Shown here: positions 30,746 through 39,286 of the stretch, in pieces
How positions within the stretch are numbered: position 1 is the stretch's first letter
How the letters are laid out: the number at the start of each line of letters is the position of its first letter
Assembly (NCBI RefSeq): GCF_030767025.1
Contig: NZ_JASITE010000004.1
Location: 372,001 to 436,000 of the forward strand
DNA length: 64,000 bases
Source of the DNA: Nocardia sp. CC227C
GTDB lineage: Bacteria; Actinomycetota; Actinomycetes; Mycobacteriales; Mycobacteriaceae
Reading direction: 5' to 3'
Position numbers and translations under genes: made by a program
Notes under the pieces: model-generated
Seen by the model: the letters and a program-made list of their open reading frames with translations, nothing else
Database searches by the model: none
What the model was told of the DNA's origin: nothing

Positions 30746-31660
30746 ATGGGCGTGCGCATCAAATCCACCGGAACCAGCCGGGACACCGATACTTTCAGCA
30801 TCGTCGAGCACAGCGCTCGCGCGGCGCGGCAGAGCCTGGAGCGGGTCGGTGTGCGGCCCGACCAGGTCGGCGTGCTGATCAACACCGGCGTGTTCCGCGA
30901 CTCCAACACCGTCGAACCCGCCGTCTCGGCGCTGATCCAGAAGGCCGCCGGGATCGGGCTCGACTACACCAAGGAGGACCCCCGGTCGTTCTCCTTCGAC
31001 CTCATGAACGGCGCGGTCGGCGTGCTCAACGGCGTGCAGGTGGCCCAGTCGGTGCTGGCCACCGGCAGCGCCGAGCACGTGCTGGTGGTCTCCGGCGACA
31101 CCCACCCGTCACTGACCCGGGCGGCCGCAGACGACGAATTCCCCTACGCCACCGCGGGTGCCGCGCTGTTGCTGGAGTTCACCGACGAGCCGGAGGGCTT
31201 CGGCCGGGTGCACACGGTCTCGGGCGCGGGCGCCCCCGCCGTCGAGTCCTATGTCGACGTCGCCACCATGGGCACCGTCGGCCGCGGTCTGATGACCGTG
31301 GAGCGCGACGCCGACGCCGAGGACCGGCTGCTCGCGGTCGCCGTGCGGGCAGCGCGGGCCGCGCTCGACGAGGCGGGTGACATCGATCCGGCCGACACGG
31401 CGGTGATCGCCTCCACGCCGAGCGCGGCGTTCCCGGCGCGACTGGCCGCCGAACTGGGCATCGCCCCCGAGGCGGTGCGGACTCCCGATCTGTCCCAAGG
31501 CGATCCGCACACCGCCGCACTGCCGCTGGCCTATGACGCCGCCGCACAGGATGATTCGCTCGCGGCGTACCGACAGGTGCTCTTCGTCGCAGCCGGCGCC
31601 GGTCCGGCCGCCGCCGCGGTGCTCTACCGCCTGCCCGCCCTCGCCGGGGCCGCCGCGTGA
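30746..31660 (+). CDS. Catalytically degenerate ketosynthase partner
   Basis: 304 residues with the same fold as the preceding enzyme but about 40 residues shorter at the N-terminus. The active-site strand reads FDLMNGAVG where the partner has FDLSNACAG, so Cys becomes Ala90. The His region is lost and the Asn region reads QGDPHTAAL. The glutamate is kept (Glu57 in NTVEPAV). In the lipstatin LstA/LstB pair a similar inactive subunit supplies the glutamate to its active partner. It therefore probably forms a heterodimer with the 29686 product. The start lies 7 bp after the previous stop and the end overlaps the next gene by 4 bp. Confidence 0.78.
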   Translation: MGVRIKSTGTSRDTDTFSIVEHSARAARQSLERVGVRPDQVGVLINTGVFRDSNTVEPAVSALIQKAAGIGLDYTKEDPRSFSFDLMNGAVGVLNGVQVAQSVLATGSAEHVLVVSGDTHPSLTRAAADDEFPYATAGAALLLEFTDEPEGFGRVHTVSGAGAPAVESYVDVATMGTVGRGLMTVERDADAEDRLLAVAVRAARAALDEAGDIDPADTAVIASTPSAAFPARLAAELGIAPEAVRTPDLSQGDPHTAALPLAYDAAAQDDSLAAYRQVLFVAAGAGPAAAAVLYRLPALAGAAA

Positions 31661-33330
31661 CGGCGGGCACCTATTGGCAGGCCATCGACCGCTTCCGGGC
31701 GGTCGTGGCCGACCGGCCGGATCGCGAGGCGGTGATCTTCCCGGGCGGTACGAACCCGTCCGGGCTGCCGGACTACCGGTATCTCACCTATCGCGAACTC
31801 GACGCCTGGTCCGACGCCATCGCCGAACGGCTGAGCGCGGCCGGTGTCGGGCGCGGCACCCGCACCATCGTGCTGGTGCTGCCCAGCCCCGAGCTGTACG
31901 CGATCATGCTGGGGCTGTTGAAGATCGGGGCCGTCCCCGTCGCGATCGACCCGGGCATGGGCCTGCGCAAGATGCTGCGCTGCCTGCGCGCCGCCGACGC
32001 CGAGGCGTTCATCGGCATTCCGCCCGCGCACGCCGCCCGGGTGCTGTTCCGCAACTACTTCCGCGGGGTGCGGGTGACGGTGACGGTCGGCAGGCGCTGG
32101 TTCTGGCGCGGCCCCACCCTCGCCTCCTGGGGCACCCGGCCGACCGGGTCACTGCCGCAGCGCGATCCGGCTCCCGACGACGAGTTGCTGCTCATCGCCT
32201 ACACCACCGGCAGCACCGGCCCGGCCAAGGCCGTGGAGATGACGCACGGGAATCTGTCGGCCATGGTGGAACAGGTGCACGCCGCGCGCGGCCACGTCCC
32301 GCCGGACACCTCGCTCATCACCCTGCCGCTGGTCGGCATTCTGGATCTGCTGCTCGGCTCGCGCTGTGTGCTGCCGCCGCTGATTCCCAGCCAGGTCGGG
32401 TCCACCGATCCGGCACACGTGGTGGACGCCGTCAACCGGTTCGGCGTGAAGACCATGTTCGCCTCCCCGGCCGTGCTGATCCCGCTGCTGCGGCATCTGC
32501 GACACACCGGGGCGGCGGTGCCGAGCCTGCACAGCATCTACTCCGGCGGTGCGCCGGTGCCGAACTGGTGCATCGCGGGCCTGCGCGAGGTGCTCAGCGC
32601 CGACGCCGAGATCCACGCGGGCTACGGCTCCACCGAGGCGCTGCCCATGTCCACCATCGAATCGCGGGAGCTGTTCGACGGTTTGGTGGAGCGGTCGCAG
32701 CGGGGCGAGGGCACCTGCATCGGCCGCCCCGGTGACCGGGTGCGCGCCCGCGTGATCGCGATCACCGACGAGCCGTTGCCCACCTGGGATCGGGTGGAGG
32801 AGCTGTCCTCGGAGCTGTACGCCACCAACGGGATCGGCGAACTCGTGGTCTCCGGGCCGAATGTGAGCACCCGCTACTTCTGGCCGCCGGAGGCCAATGC
32901 CGCGGGCAAGATCCACGACGGCGACACCGTCTGGCACCGCACCGGCGATCTGGCCTGGATAGACGCCGAGGGCCGAATCTGGTTCTGCGGACGCAAGAGT
33001 CAGCGCGTGCACAGCGCCGACGGACCCATGTTCACCGTGCAGGTCGAACAGGTCTTCAATACCGTGCCCGGCGTCGCCCGCACCGCGCTGGTCGGGGTGG
33101 GACCGCGCGGCGGGCAGACGCCGGTGCTGTGCGTGGAGGCCGAGCCGGGTGCGGACATCGACGCGATCGCCGTGGCGCTGCGCCAGCGCGCCGCCGAATT
33201 CGAGGTCACCGCAAAGGTTTCCCGCTTCCTGTTCCACTCGAAGTTCCCGGTGGACATTCGGCACAATGCCAAGATCGGCCGCGAGCAGCTGGCGATCTGG
33301 GCGCAGCGGCAACTAGGGACGGAGAAGTAA
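31657..33330 (+). CDS. OleC-like beta-lactone synthetase / AMP ligase
   Basis: 557-residue ANL-superfamily enzyme. It has YTTGSTGPAKAVEMTHGN (about 182-199), YGSTEALPMSTIES (about 323) and WHRTGDLAWIDAEGRIWFCGRKSQRVH (about 426-452). The features IDPGMGLRKMLRCLRAADAEAFIGIP and RHNAKIGREQLAIWAQ are those I recall from OleC. OleC converts 2-alkyl-3-hydroxy acids to cis-beta-lactones using ATP. GTG start in a GTGA overlap with the previous gene; its TAA overlaps the next ATG. Expected substrate: the hydroxy acid from the OleD-like reductase. Confidence 0.85.
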   Translation: MTAGTYWQAIDRFRAVVADRPDREAVIFPGGTNPSGLPDYRYLTYRELDAWSDAIAERLSAAGVGRGTRTIVLVLPSPELYAIMLGLLKIGAVPVAIDPGMGLRKMLRCLRAADAEAFIGIPPAHAARVLFRNYFRGVRVTVTVGRRWFWRGPTLASWGTRPTGSLPQRDPAPDDELLLIAYTTGSTGPAKAVEMTHGNLSAMVEQVHAARGHVPPDTSLITLPLVGILDLLLGSRCVLPPLIPSQVGSTDPAHVVDAVNRFGVKTMFASPAVLIPLLRHLRHTGAAVPSLHSIYSGGAPVPNWCIAGLREVLSADAEIHAGYGSTEALPMSTIESRELFDGLVERSQRGEGTCIGRPGDRVRARVIAITDEPLPTWDRVEELSSELYATNGIGELVVSGPNVSTRYFWPPEANAAGKIHDGDTVWHRTGDLAWIDAEGRIWFCGRKSQRVHSADGPMFTVQVEQVFNTVPGVARTALVGVGPRGGQTPVLCVEAEPGADIDAIAVALRQRAAEFEVTAKVSRFLFHSKFPVDIRHNAKIGREQLAIWAQRQLGTEK

Positions 33331-33602
33331 TGAAGGTTCTCGCACTGCGCGCGGTCCCGATCCTGGGCTGGCTGTACCTGGCCGTCGGCCTGATCGCCGC
33401 GCTGACCGGTCGCGCCCCGGCCAATCGGCTGCTGCACGCGGTCTTCTGGATCGACGCGTTCCTCAGCATCGTGGTGCACGCGGCCCAGATTCCGGCCGCG
33501 CTGCGCGCCGCCGAGGGCAGCGGCACGTCACCGGTCGAAACCGCCGTGCTGACCCAGATCTTCGGTCTCACCTGGTGGAAGACGCAGGAGGTGGCGGCGT
33601 GA
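33330..33602 (+). CDS. Small two-helix membrane protein in Ole-like operon
   Basis: 90 residues. Two hydrophobic segments: about 9-27 (PILGWLYLAVGLIAALTG) and about 34-57 (LLHAVFWIDAFLSIVVHAAQ). The C-terminus is hydrophilic. I do not recognise a family. Its start overlaps the stop of the OleC-like gene by one base and its stop overlaps the start of the OleD-like gene by four, so it is translated as part of the pathway. It may anchor the enzymes at the membrane; this is a guess. Confidence 0.75.
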   Translation: MKVLALRAVPILGWLYLAVGLIAALTGRAPANRLLHAVFWIDAFLSIVVHAAQIPAALRAAEGSGTSPVETAVLTQIFGLTWWKTQEVAA

Positions 33603-34642
33603 AGGCACTCGTGACGGGCGCGTCCGGATTCCTCGGCGGCGCCATCGTGCGCCGCCTGGTCCGCGACGGCGACTACCAGGTGGCGATCCTGGCCCGGCCC
33701 ACCAGCAATCTGCGTGACCTCGCCGACGTCATCGACCGCATCGAGATCGTCACCGGCGACCTCACCGACGCGGGCTCACTCGACAATGCCACCAAGGGCG
33801 TGGACGTGGTGTTCCACAGTGCGGCGCGGGTCGACGAGCGCGGGACCCGGCAGCAGTTCTGGGCCGAGAACGTCAGCGCCACCGTGCAACTGCTGGCCGC
33901 CGCGCGCCGCAACGGCGCTTCGCGCTTCGTCTTCATCTCCAGTCCCAGTGCGCTCATGGACCGCGACGGCGGCGATCAGGTCGACATCGACGAATCGGTG
34001 CCGTACCCGAGCCGCTACCTGAACCTGTACTCCGAAACCAAGGCGGCCGCCGAACGCGCTGTGCTGTCGGCGAATTCGGAGAACTTCCGCACGTGTGCGC
34101 TGCGCCCGCGTGCCATCTGGGGCGCTGGCGACCGCAGCGGGCCGATCGTGCGGCTGCTGGGCAAGGCGGCGGAGGGCTCGCTGCCGGACCTGTCCTACGG
34201 CAAGCAGGTGTTCGCCTCGCTGTGCCACGTCGAGAACATCGTGGAGGCCAGCGTCGCGGCCGCCGCGTCGGACCGGGTCGGCGGGAAGGCGTACTTCGTC
34301 GCCGACGCCGAGAAGACCGACGTGTGGGGCTTCCTCGGCGAGGTCGCCACCGAACTCGGCTACCAGCGGCCGAGCCGACAGCCGAATCGGCGGGTGCTCG
34401 ACGCCGTGGTGTCGGTCATCGAAACCATCTGGCGGGTACCGGCCGTCGCCACCCGCTGGTCGCCGCCGCTGTCGCGCTACGTGGTGGCGCTGATGACCCG
34501 CACGGCCACCTACGACACCTCGGCCGCGGCCCGCGATTTCGGGTACGCGCCGGTGGTGGACCGGGCACGGGGGCTGCGCGAACTGCTGGCCTGGCTCGAA
34601 ACCCAGGGCGGCGTCGAGGAATTGACCAAGAACCTTCGGTGA
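33599..34642 (+). CDS. OleD-like NAD(P)-dependent 3-keto acid reductase
   Basis: 347-residue extended SDR of the 3-beta-HSD/OleD group. Cofactor loop TGASGFLG (6-13), catalytic Ser115 in FISSPSALMDRDGGDQ, Tyr144 and Lys148 in LNLYSETKAAAE. The block SSPSxxxD...DESVPYPSRYL is characteristic of OleD, which reduces 2-alkyl-3-keto acids to 3-hydroxy acids. GTG 33599 overlaps the previous stop (GTGA). It should act between the ketosynthase pair and the OleC-like enzyme. Confidence 0.82.
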   Translation: MKALVTGASGFLGGAIVRRLVRDGDYQVAILARPTSNLRDLADVIDRIEIVTGDLTDAGSLDNATKGVDVVFHSAARVDERGTRQQFWAENVSATVQLLAAARRNGASRFVFISSPSALMDRDGGDQVDIDESVPYPSRYLNLYSETKAAAERAVLSANSENFRTCALRPRAIWGAGDRSGPIVRLLGKAAEGSLPDLSYGKQVFASLCHVENIVEASVAAAASDRVGGKAYFVADAEKTDVWGFLGEVATELGYQRPSRQPNRRVLDAVVSVIETIWRVPAVATRWSPPLSRYVVALMTRTATYDTSAAARDFGYAPVVDRARGLRELLAWLETQGGVEELTKNLR

Positions 34643-34655
34643 TTGAGAGCAGGCC

Positions 34656-35852
34656 ATGAGCAACGACACCGGTTTCCGCCGACCCATCTCCCCCACCGAG
34701 CTCATCTACTTCCCGATGCGGGATCTGGCTCCGCCGTTCCTCATGCAGCTGGCCGTCGAGGGCACCGGCACGCTCGACGCGGAGGAACTGCGGCGCGCGG
34801 TGGCCGCGGCGGCGCAGGCCAATCCGGGCGCACGGCTGGTGCGGGACGGGAAGTACTGGGTGGACAGCGGCATCGCGCCCGCGGTGCGGGTGGTCGACCA
34901 CGCGCTCCGGTTCCCGGAACTGGAGGCGGATCCGGTGCTCACCAGCCCGATCGGCCCCACCCCGGAGTCGACGGTGGAAGTGCTGCTGCTGACCGCCGCG
35001 CCGACCACCGTCGTGTTCCGGGTGTTCCACGGCGTGATGGACGGCATGGGCATGATCATGTTCGTCACCGATGTGCTGCGGGTGTTGCGCGGACAGGAGC
35101 CGGTGGGCGCGGCCGATCCCATCGCCGACGCCGAGCTGGTGCGCAAGGTCGGCGCGCCGGGGCGGCCGACGCTCATGAATCCGAGCTTCCGCTCCGCGGT
35201 CGGCCACGGGCGGCAGGAGCCGGGCGAGCACCGCCATCTGCTGCGCTGCCGCACCATCAACGCCACCGGCCCGCGCGCGCTGGAACGGGTCGCCGCCATC
35301 CTCACCGAGTGGGGCGGCCCCCGATCGCGCATCATGATTCCGGTCGATCTGCGCCGCCATGATCCGGAGCTGCGCTCCACCGCCAATCTCGCGCTGCCGC
35401 TGTTCCTCGATGTGCGCGGCGTCGCCACGGTGGCACAGCTCAACGAGATGAAGAAAGCGGGACTGCGCGAGGCACGCGAACTCAATCAGATGGACAACAG
35501 CGGGCTCACCAAACTGCCGCCCGCCGTGGGACGTTCACTGCTGCGGACGCTGAACTTCGTCGGCTCCCGGTGGGGTTACAACCTCGCCTCGGCCACCGTC
35601 TCGCACATGGGGCGCTACGACTTCGACGAACTCGCGGTGCCCGGCTTCCGCCCGACCGCCGTGCGGGTGCTGCCGCAGCACAGTGTGGCCATGCCACTGC
35701 TGTTCGGCATGACCGAGGGCGACGGGCGCACCGAGCTCTCGGTGTCGGCGCGCAGCGGGCGCGGCATTCCCGAGCGGCTGGAAGCGCTGCTGGACAAGAT
35801 CGTCCACACCCTGGAGAGCGAGTTCGCGCAGACGGATTCGGCGGCGTCATGA
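34656..35852 (+). CDS. HxxxD acyltransferase (condensation/PapA-like)
   Basis: 398 residues with the condensation-domain/PapA/WS-DGAT fold. The catalytic motif is HGVMDG with His125 and Asp129. A DLRRHDPELRSTANLALPL segment matches the later conserved strand (DxR plus a small-residue turn) of the fold. Such enzymes transfer an acyl group to a hydroxyl. In this operon it could esterify a hydroxy lipid made by the Ole-like enzymes. It is coupled to the MmpL gene by an ATGA overlap. No carrier-protein or adenylation domain is attached. Confidence 0.75.
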   Translation: MSNDTGFRRPISPTELIYFPMRDLAPPFLMQLAVEGTGTLDAEELRRAVAAAAQANPGARLVRDGKYWVDSGIAPAVRVVDHALRFPELEADPVLTSPIGPTPESTVEVLLLTAAPTTVVFRVFHGVMDGMGMIMFVTDVLRVLRGQEPVGAADPIADAELVRKVGAPGRPTLMNPSFRSAVGHGRQEPGEHRHLLRCRTINATGPRALERVAAILTEWGGPRSRIMIPVDLRRHDPELRSTANLALPLFLDVRGVATVAQLNEMKKAGLREARELNQMDNSGLTKLPPAVGRSLLRTLNFVGSRWGYNLASATVSHMGRYDFDELAVPGFRPTAVRVLPQHSVAMPLLFGMTEGDGRTELSVSARSGRGIPERLEALLDKIVHTLESEFAQTDSAAS

Positions 35853-37990
35853 CGCGGTGGGCGCGGGTGGTGGTGGCCCGGCCGCGGCTGGTGCTGGCCG
35901 CCGCCGTGCTGTTCGCACTGCTGTCGGGAGTCTTCGCCGCCGGGCTGGCGGAGAAGGTCAGCGCGGCCGGGTTTCAGGACCCCGGCAGCGAGTCCACGGC
36001 GGTGGACAGCTGGGTGACGGAGCGGTTCGGACCGCAGAATCCGGACATCATCGCCATCTACACCGCGCCCGACGGGCAGACGCTCGACGATATCGGCGCC
36101 AGCGTCGAGCAGGCGGTGTGGCGGATCGATCCGGCACTGCTCGATCGCCCCGTGGAAACCTATTGGAACAGTGCGCGACAGCAGTACCTGCGCTCGCCCG
36201 ACGGTCGGCAGGCGCTGGCCGTGGTGTTCGCCGCCGGGGACGACAACCGGCGGATCGCGGTGTATCCGGAGATCGCGGCCGAACTCGAGGTGCCCGGCAT
36301 CCGCACCCAGTTGACCGGCTACAGCGCCCTGGCCGACGAGATCAGCCAGCAGTCGCGGCGCGATCTCATAGTCGCGGAGGCGATTTCGATCCCGCTCACG
36401 GCCGTGGTGCTGGTGCTGGTGTTCGGGGGCATCGTGGCGGCGCTGCTGCCGGTGGCGGTGGGCACGCTGGCCGTGATCGGGGCGCTGGGCGCGGTGGGGC
36501 TCATCGCCCACGTCACCGAGGTCAGCGTGTTCGCCATGAACGTGGTGTCGCTGCTGGGGCTCGGATTGGCCATCGACTACGGGCTTTTCGTGGTCGGACG
36601 GTTCCGGGAGGAACTCGGGCAGGGGCGTGCCGTGGACGAGGCGGTGACCCGCGCGCTGCTCACCGCCGGACGCACCGTGACCTTCTCGGCGCTGCTGCTC
36701 ATGTGCGCCTTCGCGGGCACCTTCGTCTTCCCGCAGGCGGTGCTGCGGTCGCTGGGCTTCGGCGCCATCGCCGCGGTGGCGCTGGCCGCGCTGCTGTCGG
36801 TCAGCGCGCTGCCCGCGGCGCTCATGCTGCTCGGACCCCGGATTCGCAAGTGGAGCTGGCGGGCGGACGCCTACGAGCACGCCGAGCGACGGGCGCAACG
36901 GTTCTGGGGCCGGGTGGTCACCGCGGTCATGCGGCGTCCCGGAACGGTCGCCATCGCCGTGGGCGGGCTGCTGCTGGTGCTCGCCGCGCCGCTGGCCGGG
37001 GTGCGGTTGGGCGATATCGACCACACCGCGCTGCCGCCCGGCAATGAGAAGCGCGTCGCGGTCGAGGAATTGAGCGCGAACTTCCCCGCCGCCAACAGCG
37101 GTGCCACCGTACTGCTCACCCGCGCCGACGGCACCGTGCCCGCGAGTTCCGACATTTCCGCGGGGCTGCGGGAGGTCGGGGCGGTACCCGGTGTGCGCCA
37201 AGTGCTCTCGCTGGGCACGCGGGACGATGCCGCCGTCCTGCACGCGGCGCTGGCCGCGCCCGACCGTTCACCGGACGCCCAGGAGATCGTGAAAGACATT
37301 CGGGCGCTGCGCCTCGACGGTGTGGAGCTGCGGGTCGGCGGGGCGAGCGCCGCCACCGTGGACAGCGTCATCGGCGTCGTGGACGCCATGCCGCTGATGC
37401 TGGTGGTCATGGTCGCCGCCACCCTGCTGGTGCTGCTGCTGGCCTTCCGTTCCGTGGTGCTCCCGCTCAAGGCCGTCCTCATGGCATTCCTCAGCCTCGC
37501 CGCCACTTTCGGCATCCTGACCTGGATCTTCGACCAGGGCCATCTGGCGGATGCGCTCGGCATCAGCCCCGGTCCGCTCTCCGGCGGCATGGTGGTGCTC
37601 ATCATCGCCGTGGTCTTCGGCCTGTCCACCGACTACGAGGTGTTCCTGCTCTCCCGCATGAAGGAGGCGCACGACGCCGGGGCCGACACCACCGCGGCCG
37701 TCCGCACCGGCACCGTGCGGACGGCACGGGTGATCACCGCCGCCGCGACCCTGCTCGTCCTCATCACCGGCGCGTTCACCATCTCCCCGCTCACCCCCAT
37801 GCGCTTCCTCGGCCTCGGCATGGTCATCGCGCTGGTGATCGACGCCACCCTGGTCCGCATGCTCCTGGTCCCAGCCCTGGTGAAACTCATGGGCAAGGCC
37901 AACTGGTGGATGCCCGGCCGCCGCCCGCCGCAGCCGCCGGAATCGGTCACCGCCACCACCCCGGAGGCGACGGTTCCGGCGCGGGGATAG
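35849..37990 (+). CDS. MmpL-family lipid transporter (RND)
   Basis: 713-residue MMPL/RND protein. Each half has one leading helix, a large extracytoplasmic loop and a five-helix bundle. The proton-relay Asp-Tyr pairs are in GLGLAIDYGLFVVGRF and VFGLSTDYEVFLLSR. It lacks the long C-terminal domain of MmpL3. Mycolata MmpL proteins export cell-envelope lipids made by neighbouring genes, so this one probably exports the product of the 29686-35852 genes. It is convergent with rsmI. Confidence 0.9.
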   Translation: MTRWARVVVARPRLVLAAAVLFALLSGVFAAGLAEKVSAAGFQDPGSESTAVDSWVTERFGPQNPDIIAIYTAPDGQTLDDIGASVEQAVWRIDPALLDRPVETYWNSARQQYLRSPDGRQALAVVFAAGDDNRRIAVYPEIAAELEVPGIRTQLTGYSALADEISQQSRRDLIVAEAISIPLTAVVLVLVFGGIVAALLPVAVGTLAVIGALGAVGLIAHVTEVSVFAMNVVSLLGLGLAIDYGLFVVGRFREELGQGRAVDEAVTRALLTAGRTVTFSALLLMCAFAGTFVFPQAVLRSLGFGAIAAVALAALLSVSALPAALMLLGPRIRKWSWRADAYEHAERRAQRFWGRVVTAVMRRPGTVAIAVGGLLLVLAAPLAGVRLGDIDHTALPPGNEKRVAVEELSANFPAANSGATVLLTRADGTVPASSDISAGLREVGAVPGVRQVLSLGTRDDAAVLHAALAAPDRSPDAQEIVKDIRALRLDGVELRVGGASAATVDSVIGVVDAMPLMLVVMVAATLLVLLLAFRSVVLPLKAVLMAFLSLAATFGILTWIFDQGHLADALGISPGPLSGGMVVLIIAVVFGLSTDYEVFLLSRMKEAHDAGADTTAAVRTGTVRTARVITAAATLLVLITGAFTISPLTPMRFLGLGMVIALVIDATLVRMLLVPALVKLMGKANWWMPGRRPPQPPESVTATTPEATVPARG

Positions 37991-38065
37991 CGCGGAGCCG
38001 ACGCCGCCGGCCGGAGCGGATCACCGCCCGCACGCGGGAAGCGCGCCGGTATCGGCGGTAGCGGC

Positions 38066-38911
38066 CTATTCGGCCGAGCGGGCGGCCAGGACGGCCTCGT
38101 AGAGTTCCTTGCGGGAGGCACCCGTGGTGGAGGCGACCTCGGCGCAGGCGTCCTTGAGGCGCAGGCCCTTGGCGGCCAGGTCCTCCACGCGATCGACCAG
38201 GTCTTCGGGTGCGGTCGTCACCGGTTGTGCGCCTTCGAGAACCACGGTGATCTCGCCGCGTGCGCCGTCGACGGCCCAGGCGGCCAGTTCCGCCAGGGTG
38301 CCGCGCACGACCTCCTCGTAGGTCTTGGTGAGTTCGCGGCAGACCGCCGCGCGGCGTCGGGGGCCCAGGATTTCCACCGCGTCGGCCAGACAGTCGGCCA
38401 GGCGGTGCGGGGCCTCGAAGAAGACACAGGCGCGGGGTTCGGCGGCGAGGGTGCGCAGCCATTCCTTGCGCTGGCCGGACTTTCGCGGCGGGAAGCCGTC
38501 GAAGCAGAAGCGTTCCACCGGCAGACCGGACAGGGCCAGCGCGGTGGTCACGGCCGAGGGGCCGGGCAGGCAGGTGATGGGGAGGTCGCGCTCGACGCAG
38601 GCCGCGACCATGCGGTAGCCGGGATCGCTGACCGACGGCATTCCCGCGTCGGTGACCAGCAGGACGGTGCGGCCGGATTCGATCTCCGCCAGCAGCATGG
38701 GAATCCGGGCCGTCTCGACATGGTCGTAGAAGCTCACCACCCGCCCGCCGATCTCGACGCCGAGTGCCTTGGCCAGCGACCGCGTGCGCCGGGTGTCCTC
38801 CGCCGCGACGATATCGGCCGAGCCCAGCGCATCGCGCAACCGCTGCGAGGCGTCGCCGACATCCCCCATCGGCGTAGCGGCCAGTACCAGCCGCCCCGAC
38901 GCCTCACCCAT
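38066..38911 (-). CDS. rsmI: 16S rRNA (cytidine-1402-2'-O)-methyltransferase
   Basis: 281 residues of the tetrapyrrole-methylase fold. Signature motifs: LVLAATPMGDVGDASQRL at the N-terminus, VAAEDTRRT, LLVTDAGMPSVSDPGYRMV, CLPGPSAVTTALALSG and FEAPHRL. The ATG at 38911 is preferred; a GTG 9 nt upstream is too close to the GAGGAG site. Synteny with pmt (divergent) is the same as M. tuberculosis Rv1002c-Rv1003, from memory. Confidence 0.95.
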   Translation of the reverse strand: MGEASGRLVLAATPMGDVGDASQRLRDALGSADIVAAEDTRRTRSLAKALGVEIGGRVVSFYDHVETARIPMLLAEIESGRTVLLVTDAGMPSVSDPGYRMVAACVERDLPITCLPGPSAVTTALALSGLPVERFCFDGFPPRKSGQRKEWLRTLAAEPRACVFFEAPHRLADCLADAVEILGPRRRAAVCRELTKTYEEVVRGTLAELAAWAVDGARGEITVVLEGAQPVTTAPEDLVDRVEDLAAKGLRLKDACAEVASTTGASRKELYEAVLAARSAE

Positions 38912-39286
38912 ACCGCTCACCGCTCCTCGCAATCGTCTCGACAACGGGCATCCATCCGACAGCGTCGCCCGCTCGCCGAACTCGACGCCCGCACCCGCTC
39001 GGCACGAACGACGGGCCGCGACCGCTCGGCCGGAAAACCACGGGTTGCGCACGCCCGCCGCGCCCAGCATACGGACGCCGCCGCGTCGGACACACATGCC
39101 TTGTGTGGGGCGCGACCACCTCCGCACGGGCTCGGACACCCGCCGTCCCCGGGCACAGGAAACAGGATTCCGTACGACCCGGGCAGGCACGCACATGTGC
39201 ACTGGGCACGCAGGCGCTCGGGCCGGGGGCTCGCACCGGCCTCACCGGCCGCGCCCCGCCACCGGCGCACCGCATAACATCGGGTC
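38912..39286. other. Divergent rsmI-pmt spacer, no gene seen
   Basis: 375 bp. Frames from rsmI remain open upstream to 39202 but have no methyltransferase similarity and an Arg/Ala/Gly-rich composition. TAACAT at 39275-39280 lies 6 nt before the GTG of the mannosyltransferase gene, suggesting a leaderless transcript. Confidence 0.5.

Noticed and set aside
33129..33602. A 157-residue version of the small membrane protein
   Set aside because: The upstream part overlaps the OleC-like gene in another frame; the ATG at 33330 in the TAATG overlap gives a sensible two-helix protein.
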